From JADHLJ01 sp038118725 (GTDB taxonomy: Bacteria; Pseudomonadota; Alphaproteobacteria; Thalassobaculales; Thalassobaculaceae): a stretch of DNA of 43,559 nucleotides. Within the stretch, counting starts at the first letter, position 1, and each line of letters starts with the position of its first letter. Below are positions 23,404-32,502 of the stretch, in pieces. Both the position numbers and the translations under genes were made by a program. Under the pieces are notes generated by a model. The model was not told where the DNA came from, did not search any database, and saw only the letters and a list, made by a program, of their open reading frames with translations. The DNA lies in contig JAYOIK010000043.1 in the NCBI GenBank assembly GCA_038118725.1, positions 1 to 43,559 of the forward strand. Reading direction: 5' to 3'.

Positions 23404-24162
23404 ATGGGCAAGCTTGACGGAAAGGTCGCGCTGATCAGCGGCGGCGCGCGGGGCCAGGGCGCGGCGGAAGCCAAGGCTTTCGCGGCGGAGGGGGCGAAGG
23501 TCGTGTTCGGGGATATTCGCGACGCCGACGGCAAGGCGGTCGAGGCAGAGATCAAGGCGGCGGGCGGCGAGGCGAGCTATATGAGCCTCGACGTCACCAA
23601 CGAGGATCATTGGCGCGCCGCCGTCGCCCAAGCGACTGGCGCTTATGGCGGATTGCATGTCCTGGTTAACAACGCCGGTATCGTCATCAATCGGGTACCG
23701 ATCGAAGAGCGCACGGTCGAGGAATGGGATCGGGTGCTGGACGTGAACCTGAAGGGCGTGTTTCTCGGCACCAAGCACGCGATCCCGGCGATGCGCTCGG
23801 CGGGCGGCGGCTCGATCATCAACATCGCCTCGGTCGCGGGCTTCGGCCAATCGACCCATCAGGAGCCGGCCTATGCCGCCTCCAAGGGCGCGGTGCGGAT
23901 CTTCTCCAAGGTCACCGCGACCCAGCATGCCAAGGACAAAATCCGCTGCAACACGATCTTTCCGGGACCGATCGACACCGAGATGATCCACGCCGCGATG
24001 TCCGACCCGGCGGTTCTGGCCGAGCGGCTCTCCCGGGTGCCTCTGGGACGGCTCGGCACCATCGACGAGATGGTGGCGGCGGTTATGTTCCTGGCCTCGG
24101 ACGACTCCGCCTATATGACCGCGGGAGAGATGGTCATCGATGGCGGCGCCACGAGCATGTGA
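23404..24162 (+). CDS. short-chain dehydrogenase/reductase (SDR)
   Basis: Classical SDR (252 aa) with cofactor motif SGGARGQG (12-19), NNAG (89-92), catalytic S143, Y157 and K161 in AYAASKGAVR, and C-terminal MTAGEMVIDGGATSM. It resembles cyclic alcohol or steroid dehydrogenases of the glucose/3-oxoacyl reductase type. ATG 23404 is taken as start because the family begins MGKLDGKVALISG; a GTG six bases upstream is closer to the GGAG site (23389-23392). It lies 18 bp after the D-aminoacylase and overlaps the following methyltransferase by 23 bp, so the three genes form one transcript. Confidence 0.92.
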   Translation: MGKLDGKVALISGGARGQGAAEAKAFAAEGAKVVFGDIRDADGKAVEAEIKAAGGEASYMSLDVTNEDHWRAAVAQATGAYGGLHVLVNNAGIVINRVPIEERTVEEWDRVLDVNLKGVFLGTKHAIPAMRSAGGGSIINIASVAGFGQSTHQEPAYAASKGAVRIFSKVTATQHAKDKIRCNTIFPGPIDTEMIHAAMSDPAVLAERLSRVPLGRLGTIDEMVAAVMFLASDDSAYMTAGEMVIDGGATSM

Positions 24163-24811
24163 CGCGCCGCCGTCCCGGTGTCCGGTCTGTCGTGCGGACG
24201 GGCCGTCCAGGTTCATGTCGGTGGACGGCCAGGATTACTGGCGCTGCGGGACCTGCGAGGCGACCTTTCTCGATCCGCGACAGCGCATGAACCTCGCGGC
24301 GGAGCGGGCGCATTACCGGACCCACGAAAACGCCGTCGATGATCCCGGTTATCGCCGGTTCCTGGCGAAGCTGGTGACGCCCTTGCTGGAACGCCTGCGA
24401 GCGGGCTCGAGTGGCCTCGATTTCGGCTGTGGTCCCGGACCGGCGCTCGCCGCCATGCTTGGCGAGGCGGGGCATCGGGTCGCGCTCTACGATCCGTGCT
24501 TCGCGCCGGACGAGGCGGTGCTCGAGGCGGGATATGACTTCATCACCTGCACCGAGGTGTTGGAACATCTGCACGAACCCGCCGAGGTGCTCGACCGGCT
24601 GGCGTCGCTGATACGTCCGAGCGGTTGGCTCGGCCTGATGACGAGTTTTCAGACGGACGACGCGCGCTTCGCCAATTGGAGTTATCGGCGCGAGCCCACT
24701 CATTTCGTGTTTTATCGCCAGGTGACGCTCGCGAGGATCGCCGAGGCGCGCGGCTGGCGGGCCGAGTTCCCCGTCAAGGACGTGGCGCTGATGCGAATGC
24801 CCGCGGTTTAG
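24140..24811 (+). CDS. class I SAM methyltransferase with N-terminal zinc ribbon
   Basis: A 223-residue protein. Residues 14-39 contain two CxxC pairs (SRCPVC and WRCGTC), a zinc ribbon. The Rossmann methyltransferase core follows, with SAM motif LDFGCGPGPALA (about 93-104), acidic motif ALYDPC, and the post-motif FITCTEVLEHLHEPAEVL. It probably methylates a small molecule, but the substrate is unknown. The start at 24140 overlaps the SDR; no start downstream keeps the zinc ribbon. A second zinc-ribbon methyltransferase is at 42130. Confidence 0.88.
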   Translation: MAAPRACDAPPSRCPVCRADGPSRFMSVDGQDYWRCGTCEATFLDPRQRMNLAAERAHYRTHENAVDDPGYRRFLAKLVTPLLERLRAGSSGLDFGCGPGPALAAMLGEAGHRVALYDPCFAPDEAVLEAGYDFITCTEVLEHLHEPAEVLDRLASLIRPSGWLGLMTSFQTDDARFANWSYRREPTHFVFYRQVTLARIAEARGWRAEFPVKDVALMRMPAV

Positions 24812-25172
24812 TTTGATCGGGGCCGTCGCCAGCCCCTGGTTTTCGCCATCCTGATCTTCCTTGTCGATCTGGCGTCCTGGAAGCACGTCCGGATCAGGTG
24901 AGGCGCGCGCGTCTTAACCACGCGTCCACCGACCGCCATTGTCGCCCTGGCGCAAGGCAGGGCCTTGCACCGATCTAGTGATTGAATCGATTCCGCCGGT
25001 AGCTCCATCGCGAGGTCCCGCCTTGCGCAAGGACGACGGGATGGAGAGATCACCTGTTTCCACCTCCCGCGAATCCCTGGGCGCGACCCAGGGCCTGTTC
25101 CGGTCTCGATCAAGGTCTCGTCCGCCACGAGGCCCTGGCTTTCGCTAGGGATTCGGAGAGAGGCGGCCCCGC
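24812..25172. repeat. intergenic region with two or three palindromic repeats (copies E, F)
   Basis: About 360 bp without a gene. It contains gccctggcgcaaggcagggc at 24944-24963 (the exact inverse of the core at 21514-21533), gtcccgccttgcgcaaggac at 25015-25034 in the opposite sense with matching flanks (atcgcgagg before, gacggg after), and a degenerate ccctggctttcgctaggg near 25134-25151. These form an inverted arrangement of the dispersed family. Confidence 0.7.
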
Positions 25173-25499
25173 TTACTTTACCGAGGAGAAACTCGTCGGG
25201 ATCAGGATCTGATTGTTGACCGAGGCGACGATCGCGCCGTCTTCCTCGGTTTTGGCGCGTTTTTCGTGCCATTCCGGGTCAGCCGCGAAGGCGTCCCATC
25301 TCTTCTCGCGATCGGCGAGCGATTCCCATTCCAGCATGTAGTAGAGCGTCTGGTTCGACTCGCCGATGCCGGTGGTCCAAAAGCCGGCTTGTTTGATGCC
25401 GTGCTTCTCCCAAAGTTTCAGCGTGATCGTGTCGAAGCGGTTCAACAGCGCCGGTAAACGCCCCGGAACACAGTGATAGATACGTAGCTCATGAATCAT
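25173..25499 (-). CDS. NIPSNAP-family protein
   Basis: A 108-residue single-domain NIPSNAP protein (ferredoxin-like barrel) with MIHELRIYHCVPGRLPALLN, KHGIKQAGFWTTGIGESNQT, LYYMLEWESLADREKRWDAF and a C-terminal NNQILIPTSF. These appear in bacteria as small uncharacterised proteins near oxidative or degradative genes. GGGAG lies upstream of the ATG at 25499; longer starts contain leader sequence. Divergent from the duplicated protein at 25697, with about 200 bp between. Confidence 0.88.
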   Translation of the reverse strand: MIHELRIYHCVPGRLPALLNRFDTITLKLWEKHGIKQAGFWTTGIGESNQTLYYMLEWESLADREKRWDAFAADPEWHEKRAKTEEDGAIVASVNNQILIPTSFSSVK

Positions 25500-25696
25500 T
25501 TCTGGCACTCCCAATAAGAACTTCTGGTCAAGAGTAAGCCCGGAGCCCGCGCTAAAGGAATGCCAAATGCACGACCGCGCGAGGCATCGGCAACGTGCTT
25601 TGCAAAGCCGGATTGCCGATCGCGCGGTTTCAAGGCTAGAATTCCGTTCCACCTCATTTCAGGCGGCATCGCCGCCCCTTCAAGAAAGAGATCGCC

Positions 25697-26526
25697 ATGC
25701 GCTCGGATTACACGAAGATCGAGGCCGGTCCGGTATTCTTCGCCGTCTGGCACGAACAATGGGACGCCAACATTCAGCACCACGCCGACCAGGGGGTGAT
25801 CATCCAGGTTCGCGGCGAAGTCGATGGGCGCGAGACTAATCTGCTGCAATTCAACTGCTTCCATTTCGAGCGCAGCTACACCTACGCGCCCGAGGGCGAA
25901 GCTCGGATCTGTCAGATCGATCCGATCGCCGACGGCAATCCCTTCGGTTGGACCGCCCGTCAGATTCGCGAGCGCCTGCCGGCGATGCTGAGCCGCGCCG
26001 GTTTCGACGAGATCGCGTCCTCCCTTGACATGCGGAAGCTCGCCACCGCCGCGAGCGAGGTCGAGGCGGCCGGGCGCGAGAAGTTCCGCAACAGCATCCA
26101 GTTGGTGAAGCACAAGCGCGGAGACTTCATGTTCGAGGCCGGAAATATCCGCTTTGGCCTTGAAAAGCGCACGCTTGGCGATGACGGCGGCCTGGCGATC
26201 CATGTGCTGAGCGATCTCTGCGGCAGCCCCAGCCACGAATACGCCGAGGAAACCGAAATCCTCGCCTTCGACTGCTTCCGCTTGCAGCCGCACTACCATT
26301 ACGGACCGCGGAACAAGAACCTCCGTTACTACTGGGATAAGACCGTGGTGCCGGACACCTTGGAATGGACCCTGGACGTGCTCAAGGCCGGCAAGCTGCG
26401 CGATATGATCGAGGCCGCCGGGTACCCGGATGTCGCCCGTGATCTAGACTACGATCTGGTGCGCGCCGTCCTGCCGGGGATCGAGGCCAAGGCGCGGGAG
26501 CTTCAGCCCAAAACCGACGCCGAGGC
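25697..26526 (+). CDS. uncharacterised protein with internal duplication (3' end in gap)
   Basis: About 277 residues readable, truncated by an N gap after LQPKTDAE. I do not recognise the family. Two similar halves are visible: ETNLLQFNCFHFERSYTYAP (about 50-69) and ETEILAFDCFRLQPHYHYGP (about 187-206), each preceded by a strand-rich segment and followed by a polar loop. The C-terminal part contains KAGKLRDMIEAAGYPDVARD, a helical tail. No signal or membrane segment. An AAAGAGATCGCC site precedes the ATG. The stop is probably within or just beyond the gap. Confidence 0.75.
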
Positions 26527-26626
26527 NNNNNNNNNNNNNNNNNNNNNNNNNNNNNNNNNNNNNNNNNNNNNNNNNNNNNNNNNNNNNNNNNNNNNNNNNN
26601 NNNNNNNNNNNNNNNNNNNNNNNNNN
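26527..26626. other. assembly gap (100 N)
   Basis: One hundred undetermined bases. It removes the end of the duplicated protein gene and the intergenic region before the PHA synthase, whose stop lies 41 bp to the right. Confidence 0.98.
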
Positions 26627-26666
26627 GGGCGACGGATGTGGAGATGGCGGTTGAACCACCGCGCGA

Positions 26667-28469
26667 TCAGTCCTTCAACGTCACCTTCACATAAGAGCCC
26701 GGCGCGTCCTCGATAACCTTGAGGGCGCCGTCTCCGGGGATACGGGCCGGCACCTTGCCGCCACCGTGGCGGGACAGCCATTTCTCCCATTCCGGCCACC
26801 AAGAGCCGTCATGCCAGGTCGCGCCCTCCAACCATTTCGCCGGATCCTTGGGTTTGCGATTGTTCGTGTAGTAGCCGTATTTCGGCGGGTCGGCGGGCGG
26901 GTTAACGACACCGGCGATATGACCCGATCCCGCGAGACAAAACCGAACGGGGCCCTTGTAGAGCTGTGTCGCCCGATAGGTCGACATCCAGGGCGCGATA
27001 TGGTCTTCCTTGGTCGACAGGATAAAGGTCGGCGTCTTCACCGAGCCGAGGTCGATCGGGGTATCGCACAGAGTGATCCCGCCCGGCTCCACCAATTTGT
27101 TCTCGTTATACATCTTGCGCAGGTAATAGCCGTGCATCTCCGCCGGCATGCGGGTTGAGTCCGAATTCCAAAACAGCAGATCAAACGGGAACGGGTCCTT
27201 GCCCAGTAGGTAGTTGTTGATCACGAAGGACCAGATCAGGTCATTCGCCCGCATCATGTTGAAGGTCGTGGCCATGGCCGAGCCGTCGAGATAGCCGTCC
27301 TTCTCCATCCGTTCCTCGAGCGCGCTGATCTGCTCCTCGTCGATGAACACGCCGAGTTCGCCGGGCTCCTCGAAGTCGACCATGGTGGTGAAGAAGGTGA
27401 TGCTCTTGATCCGCTCGTCACCCCTGGCGGTGAGATAGGCCAGGGTCGCCGACATCAGGGTTCCGCCGATGCAATAGCCGATCGCGTTGACCTCGCAGAC
27501 GCCCGTCGCCTTCTCGATGGCGTCCAGCGCGGCGATCGGCCCTTCCAGCATGTAGTCCTCGAAGGATTTCGCGGCCAGGTCGGAATCCGGATTGACCCAG
27601 GAGACGACAAAAACCGTGATACCCTGAGCGACCGCCCATTTGATGAAGGAATTCTTCTCGCGGAGATCCAGGATATAGAACTTGTTGATCCAGGGCGGCA
27701 CGATAAGCAGCGGACGCTTGTGGACCGTTTCGGTGGTCGGGCTGTACTGGATCAACTGCATCAGGTCGTTTTGATAGACCACCTTGCCCGGCGTGGTGGC
27801 GATGTTCCCGCCGACGTCGAAAGCGTCGGAATCGGTCATCTTGATCGCGAGGTTTCCCTTGCCGCGCTCCAGGTCGTCCAGCAGGTTTCCGAGCCCTTTA
27901 AGCAGGTTCTCCCCACCGGTTTCCGTGGTCGCGCGCAGCACGTCCGGGTTGGTCACCGCGAAATTCGTCGGCGCCATCGCGTCCAGGAACTGACGTGTGT
28001 GAAAGTCGACCTTCGCCGCGGTCTTTTCGTCCAATCCCTCGACGTCACGCACCGTGTCGCGCATCCAGGCCGCTGTCATCAGATAGCTTTGCTTGATGTG
28101 ATCGAAGACCAGGTTTTCTTGCCAGTCCGCTCCCTTGAAGCGTCGATCGTCGGGGGCTGGCGTCACCACCGGCGCCGCGTCGCCGCCGAGCATCCGGTTG
28201 GTGGTCGACTGCCAGAGATCGAGATAGCCTTGCCAGAGCGCCATTTGCCCCTCCGCCGCCTTGGCCGGATCGGCGAGATAGTTCCGGGCCATCTCCATGA
28301 AGGCGGCGCCGACATTCATCGGGTCGGCCATCCCCATGGCGTTATCGGCATCGTTTCGGGCGATGAAATCCGCGACCAGTTTCTGGCTTTTCTCCGTGAT
28401 GTCTTGAACCATCTCGGCGACCCGTTCCGGGTCCGGTACGTTGTTCTCTGAATTTTGGTCGGTCATCAT
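26667..28469 (-). CDS. phaC: class I poly(3-hydroxyalkanoate) polymerase
   Basis: PHA synthase (600 aa, normal length) polymerising hydroxyacyl-CoA into storage granules. The N-terminal domain includes DRRFKGADWQENLVFDHIKQ (about 132-151), and the lipase-like catalytic box is GYCIGGTLMSATL with nucleophile C333. The catalytic Asp lies in STKEDHIAPWMSTY and the His in AGSGHIAGVVNPP. GGGAG precedes the tandem ATGATG start at 28469. A TTGC-N6-GCAA palindrome upstream may bind the PhaR repressor. Divergent from the OmpA-type lipoprotein; no phaA/phaB genes nearby. Confidence 0.96.
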   Translation of the reverse strand: MMTDQNSENNVPDPERVAEMVQDITEKSQKLVADFIARNDADNAMGMADPMNVGAAFMEMARNYLADPAKAAEGQMALWQGYLDLWQSTTNRMLGGDAAPVVTPAPDDRRFKGADWQENLVFDHIKQSYLMTAAWMRDTVRDVEGLDEKTAAKVDFHTRQFLDAMAPTNFAVTNPDVLRATTETGGENLLKGLGNLLDDLERGKGNLAIKMTDSDAFDVGGNIATTPGKVVYQNDLMQLIQYSPTTETVHKRPLLIVPPWINKFYILDLREKNSFIKWAVAQGITVFVVSWVNPDSDLAAKSFEDYMLEGPIAALDAIEKATGVCEVNAIGYCIGGTLMSATLAYLTARGDERIKSITFFTTMVDFEEPGELGVFIDEEQISALEERMEKDGYLDGSAMATTFNMMRANDLIWSFVINNYLLGKDPFPFDLLFWNSDSTRMPAEMHGYYLRKMYNENKLVEPGGITLCDTPIDLGSVKTPTFILSTKEDHIAPWMSTYRATQLYKGPVRFCLAGSGHIAGVVNPPADPPKYGYYTNNRKPKDPAKWLEGATWHDGSWWPEWEKWLSRHGGGKVPARIPGDGALKVIEDAPGSYVKVTLKD

Positions 28470-28526
28470 GGATCTCCCTTCGGGGTTCCAGCGCGCCGGC
28501 AATGGCGGATCTTGCGTGGTTCTATA

Positions 28527-28540
28527 TTGCTGCACTGCAA
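28527..28540. promoter_or_regulatory. candidate PhaR operator upstream of phaC
   Basis: ttgctgcactgcaa has TTGC and GCAA arms around tgcact and lies 58 bp before the phaC start. TGC-rich dyads of this kind are bound by PhaR at PHA genes in alphaproteobacteria; assignment is by resemblance only. Confidence 0.4.
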
Positions 28541-28686
28541 AATCAAGTTTTTATTGCGGTTGCGAATAGATTTCCCGATGCCGAAACGTGGGTTATTTCA
28601 CCACCTTTCCTCAACGATATCTATGTCTTGCGCGGCGTATGTGGTAAGCCATCGGGAAAATGTGGGCATGATAGAGGACTGGGTCG

Positions 28687-30003
28687 ATGACACGACACGG
28701 CGGCAAGACGGACAGAGCGTCGACGGCAAGCGTCGCGCGGGGCTGGATGGCCCGCGCGGGAGCGGCGACATTGGTGCTCGGACTAAGCGCGTGCTCGTCG
28801 CTTCCCAATCTTCCGGACTATGCGAACCCGGTGGAATGGTACAACTCCTCCACCGAAATGGTCGGTGGTTGGTTCGAGGACGAGGAGCCGAAAGTCGAGA
28901 CTGCTTCCACCGCCAAGAAGGATGGGGGAAAGTCGAGCAAGAGCGACGAGAAATTCCCGACTTTGTCCAGCGTGCCGGCCAAGCCCAAACCTTCGAGCGA
29001 CGCCGAGACGCGTGAGAAACTGACGAACCAGTTGTCGGCGGATAGAGCCAACGCGCGTTATACGGACGAGAAGCCGAAAAACGCGTCAAAAGCAGCGCCG
29101 CCACCGAAACCATCAAGCAAGCCCGCTGTTCCAGCCGCCACGAAGGTCGCGGCTCCGAAGCCAGTCGCGGCGCCCAAGGCGGCGAGCGCGGGCACCGCCC
29201 AAGTGGCGCGGCTTCCGTCCTCGGTCTATAGCGGCAATCGCTCCAGTCTCTGGCCGAACGCTCCCGCGCCAGGACCGTCCAGCGAAGCGGCGACGACTTC
29301 CGCTCGGGTTGGACGTCCCGTGGTCTCTTCGACCGGCCAGATTTCCTCGGCTTCGTCCGTCCGGAGCACGATTCCCAGACCCGCGCCGGCGACAAGCGAT
29401 GCCATGGTGAAAACGACGGAGCCCGTGAAAGCCGAGGCACCAACTCAGAGCGCCGCCGCGCCGGTCGCGCCGCCGGCTCCGGAGATCCCGCTAAAGTTTA
29501 CCCTGACGGCACCGTCGACCTCGGCGGGAGCGGCAACCACTGAAACCGCGGCTGAAAGCACACCGACCTTTCAACTGACGCCGCCCGACGGCATGACGGC
29601 ATCCGCCGGTGGCGACCAGCCGATGTTGCGGTTTGATACCTTCGAGCAAAACGGTGCCACGGGGGTCGTGAATTTCGGGCATGGCTCGTCCCGGTTGTCT
29701 TCGTCGGACCGCGCCAAGCTACGGGCCTTGGCGGAAACCGCCCTGAGTCAGGGTTTATATGTCCGTGTTGTCGGGCACGCCTCCATGAGGACCCGCGACA
29801 TGGACCCCTTTGAGCATACCCTGGCCAATTTTAATGTTTCCTTGAAGCGAGCCAATGTGGTCGCGGAAGCGCTACTTGAGATGGGCGTGCCGGCGGAACA
29901 ATTGATCATCGACGCGGTCGGCGACACCCAACCGCTTTTCTCCGAGGCAATGCCCTCGGGCGAGCAGGGTAACCGACGCGCCGAGATCTATCTGGAATCG
30001 TAA
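28687..30003 (+). CDS. OmpA-family lipoprotein with long disordered linker
   Basis: A 438-residue envelope protein. The signal peptide has a charged N-terminus and hydrophobic AGAATLVLGLSAC, with lipobox LSAC giving lipidation at Cys36. Residues about 70-300 are Pro/Ala/Ser/Thr/Lys rich, probably disordered and spanning the periplasm. The C-terminal domain (about 320-438) is OmpA-like, with NFGHGSSRLSSSDRAKLRAL, YVRVVGHAS, LKRANVVAEALLEMGVP and a closing NRRAEIYLES, and would bind peptidoglycan. It could link outer membrane to cell wall. Divergent from phaC; upstream of hom but separated by about 120 bp. Confidence 0.88.
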   Translation: MTRHGGKTDRASTASVARGWMARAGAATLVLGLSACSSLPNLPDYANPVEWYNSSTEMVGGWFEDEEPKVETASTAKKDGGKSSKSDEKFPTLSSVPAKPKPSSDAETREKLTNQLSADRANARYTDEKPKNASKAAPPPKPSSKPAVPAATKVAAPKPVAAPKAASAGTAQVARLPSSVYSGNRSSLWPNAPAPGPSSEAATTSARVGRPVVSSTGQISSASSVRSTIPRPAPATSDAMVKTTEPVKAEAPTQSAAAPVAPPAPEIPLKFTLTAPSTSAGAATTETAAESTPTFQLTPPDGMTASAGGDQPMLRFDTFEQNGATGVVNFGHGSSRLSSSDRAKLRALAETALSQGLYVRVVGHASMRTRDMDPFEHTLANFNVSLKRANVVAEALLEMGVPAEQLIIDAVGDTQPLFSEAMPSGEQGNRRAEIYLES

Positions 30004-30122
30004 TCCTAATCATATTGAAACTATCCGGCGCGCCGCCCGAACAAGAGAGATTTTGAGCGTGCGTGTCGGCGCCATCCAGAAACTGGTTGGTTTAGGGTCA
30101 TATGCCCGGGGAGTGGGCCGAG

Positions 30123-31415
30123 ATGAGTGATGTACTGAAAGTCGCGATCGCCGGGCTTGGCACCGTTGGGGCCGAGACCATGCGCGTGCTGCGCGATAAC
30201 GCCGACCTGCTTGCGGCGCGTGCCGGCCGGCCGATCCAGGTGGTCGCGGTATCCGCGCGGGATCGCGCCAAGGATCGGGGCGTCGATCTAGACGGCGTTG
30301 CGTGGCACGACAACGCCGCCGAACTCGCCGGACGCGATGACGTGGATATCGTCACTGAACTGATCGGCGGTTCGGAAGGGATCGCCAAGGATCTGGTCGA
30401 GGCGGCGCTCGGCTCGGGTAAATCGGTGGTGACCGCGAACAAGGCCCTGGTCGCGCATCACGGCGCGGCGCTCGGCGCCCTGGCCGAGGCCAACGGCGTG
30501 ACCCTGGCCTATGAATCCGCGGTTGCCGGCGGTATCCCGATCATCAAGACCATGCGCGAGGGCCTGTCCGCCAACCGCATCGAGCGGGTCTACGGCATTC
30601 TCAACGGCACCTGTAACTATATTCTGACGGTAATGCGTGAAACCGGTCGACCCTTCGCCGATGTCTTGGCGGATGCGCAGGAGCTTGGTTATGCCGAAGC
30701 CGACCCGGCCTTCGATATCGACGGCGTGGACGCGGCGCACAAGCTGGCGATCCTGTCCTCCATCGCGTTCGGGACCACGGTTGATTTCGATTCCATCGAT
30801 ATCGAGGGAATTCGGCATATCTCTCCGGTGGACCTGGAATACGCTCAAGAACTCGGTTATCGCATCAAACTGTTGGGGATCGCCGAGCAAACCGAAGCCG
30901 GGGTGCAGCAGCGGGTCAAGCCCTGCATGGTGCCGATAACCGCCCAGATTGCTCAAGTGGACGGGGTTTTCAATGCCGTTGCCGCGCAGGGTAGCTCGGT
31001 CGGCGAGACACTCTCCTACGGTCGAGGGGCGGGAGCGGGGCCGACGGCTTCGGCGGTAATCGCCGATCTGGTGGATATCGCCGCCGGTCGGAACGTGCCG
31101 GTCTTCGGTATCCCGGGAGCCGCCTTGTCCGCCCCGCGGGCAGCAGGCATCGAGGCGCTGTCCGGATCGTACTACATCCGCCTGATGGTCATCGACCGCC
31201 CCGGCGTGCTAGCCGATCTCACGGCGGTGTTCCGGGATGAGAAAGTGTCTGTCGAGGCGCTGATTCAAAGCGGTCGGGACCCCGGCGAAATCGTGCCCGT
31301 GGTGCTCACCACACATGAGACCGAGGACGCGGCGATCCGCCGGTCCGTGGCCAAGATCGCGGATCTGGAAGCGGTCACCGAAGAGCCGCGAGTGCTTCGG
31401 ATCGAGGCGATATAG
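30123..31415 (+). CDS. hom: homoserine dehydrogenase
   Basis: NAD(P)-dependent reduction of aspartate semialdehyde to homoserine (430 aa), the branch point to threonine and methionine. The Rossmann motif is VAIAGLGTVGAETM (residues 6-19); VVTANKALVAHHGAAL and YGILNGTCNYILTVM are the hallmark catalytic blocks. The C-terminal ACT domain (about 350-430), with YYIRLMVIDRPGVLADLTAV, implies feedback control by threonine. ATG 30123 has GGGGAG 9-12 nt upstream and matches the family start; ATG 30102 would add seven residues. Followed by glpX and recJ on the same strand, the usual order in Rhodospirillales and relatives. Confidence 0.95.
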   Translation: MSDVLKVAIAGLGTVGAETMRVLRDNADLLAARAGRPIQVVAVSARDRAKDRGVDLDGVAWHDNAAELAGRDDVDIVTELIGGSEGIAKDLVEAALGSGKSVVTANKALVAHHGAALGALAEANGVTLAYESAVAGGIPIIKTMREGLSANRIERVYGILNGTCNYILTVMRETGRPFADVLADAQELGYAEADPAFDIDGVDAAHKLAILSSIAFGTTVDFDSIDIEGIRHISPVDLEYAQELGYRIKLLGIAEQTEAGVQQRVKPCMVPITAQIAQVDGVFNAVAAQGSSVGETLSYGRGAGAGPTASAVIADLVDIAAGRNVPVFGIPGAALSAPRAAGIEALSGSYYIRLMVIDRPGVLADLTAVFRDEKVSVEALIQSGRDPGEIVPVVLTTHETEDAAIRRSVAKIADLEAVTEEPRVLRIEAI

Positions 31416-31496
31416 GGTAAATTACCTTTGGCCTGGCATGGATATGCCATCGGGCCGCGGGAACTGCTGAACTGTAATACGAAAGAGGTAGTCGAA

Positions 31497-32495
31497 ATGA
31501 CTAACGGTGGCGACGAAGCCCTGACAATGGATCGAAACCTTGCCCTGGAAGCGGTCCGGGTGACCGAGGCGGCGGCGCTCGCGGCATCCAAGCTGATGGG
31601 GCGCGGAGACGAGAAGGAAGCCGATCAGGCGGCGGTCGACGCCATGCGCCGGGCGCTGAACGCGCTTGAAATCGATGGCACCGTCGTCATTGGCGAGGGT
31701 GAGCGCGACGAGGCGCCAATGCTGTATATCGGCGAGAAGGTCGGCGCGGGCGGCCCCAAGGTCGATATCGCGCTGGACCCATTGGAAGGCACCACACTGA
31801 CCGCCAAGGGGCTGCCCAACGCGCTGGCGGTGATGGCCTTTGCCTCGGATGGTGGTTTCTTGAACGCGCCGGATGTCTACATGGACAAGATCGCCGTCGG
31901 TGGCGGCCTGCCCGAGGGCGTGGTCGATCTCGATAAGTCGATTGGCGACAATCTGAACGATCTCGCCAAGGCGAAGAACATGGCGCGCTCGGATCTGGTG
32001 GTTTGTGTCCTCGATCGGCCGCGGCACGCTGAGTTGATCGCCGGAATTCGCGACGCCGGCGCGCGAATCATGCTGATCACCGACGGCGATGTCTCCGGTG
32101 TGATCGCCACGTCCGAGCCGCGCAGCGGCATTGATATGTATATGGGTTCCGGCGGCGCCCCCGAAGGCGTCCTCGCGGCGGCGGCCCTACGCTCGATCGG
32201 TGGCCAGATGCAGGGCCGGCTGATGTTCCGCAACGATGACGAGGTTGGCCGGGCTCGGCGCTGGGGGATCGATGATCTCGAACGCAAATATGGCCTGCTG
32301 GATCTCGCCAAGGGTGATGTGATGTTCGCGGCGACGGGTGTGACCAACGGGTCGATGCTGAACGGCGTGCGGCGCTATCAGGGAGGGGCGACCACCCACT
32401 CGATCATCATGCGCTCCAAGACCGGCACGGTTCGGACCATTGAGGCGCGCCATGACTGGCCGCGCAAGCCGATCGACGCGGATCTGAAGGAGTAA
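31497..32495 (+). CDS. glpX: class II fructose-1,6-bisphosphatase
   Basis: GlpX-type metal-dependent phosphatase (332 aa) converting fructose-1,6-bisphosphate to fructose-6-phosphate in gluconeogenesis. It shows the N-terminal MDRNLALEAVRVTEAAALAA, the metal site GEGERDEAPML (about 64-74) and DPLEGTTLTAKG (about 94-105), and the later GGAPEGVLAAAALR block. AGAGG precedes ATG 31497; 23 upstream in-frame codons look like leader. Ends 7 bp before recJ, implying cotranscription. Confidence 0.96.
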   Translation: MTNGGDEALTMDRNLALEAVRVTEAAALAASKLMGRGDEKEADQAAVDAMRRALNALEIDGTVVIGEGERDEAPMLYIGEKVGAGGPKVDIALDPLEGTTLTAKGLPNALAVMAFASDGGFLNAPDVYMDKIAVGGGLPEGVVDLDKSIGDNLNDLAKAKNMARSDLVVCVLDRPRHAELIAGIRDAGARIMLITDGDVSGVIATSEPRSGIDMYMGSGGAPEGVLAAAALRSIGGQMQGRLMFRNDDEVGRARRWGIDDLERKYGLLDLAKGDVMFAATGVTNGSMLNGVRRYQGGATTHSIIMRSKTGTVRTIEARHDWPRKPIDADLKE

Positions 32496-32502
32496 CATCA
32501 CA

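Noticed and set aside
24812..25172. tRNA or small RNA gene in the intergenic stem-loops
   Set aside because: The stems are the dispersed repeat cores. No cloverleaf, anticodon arm or T-loop consensus is present here or in other gaps.
31428..31496. Upstream start for glpX
   Set aside because: AGAGG precedes ATG 31497 and the family N-terminus begins there.
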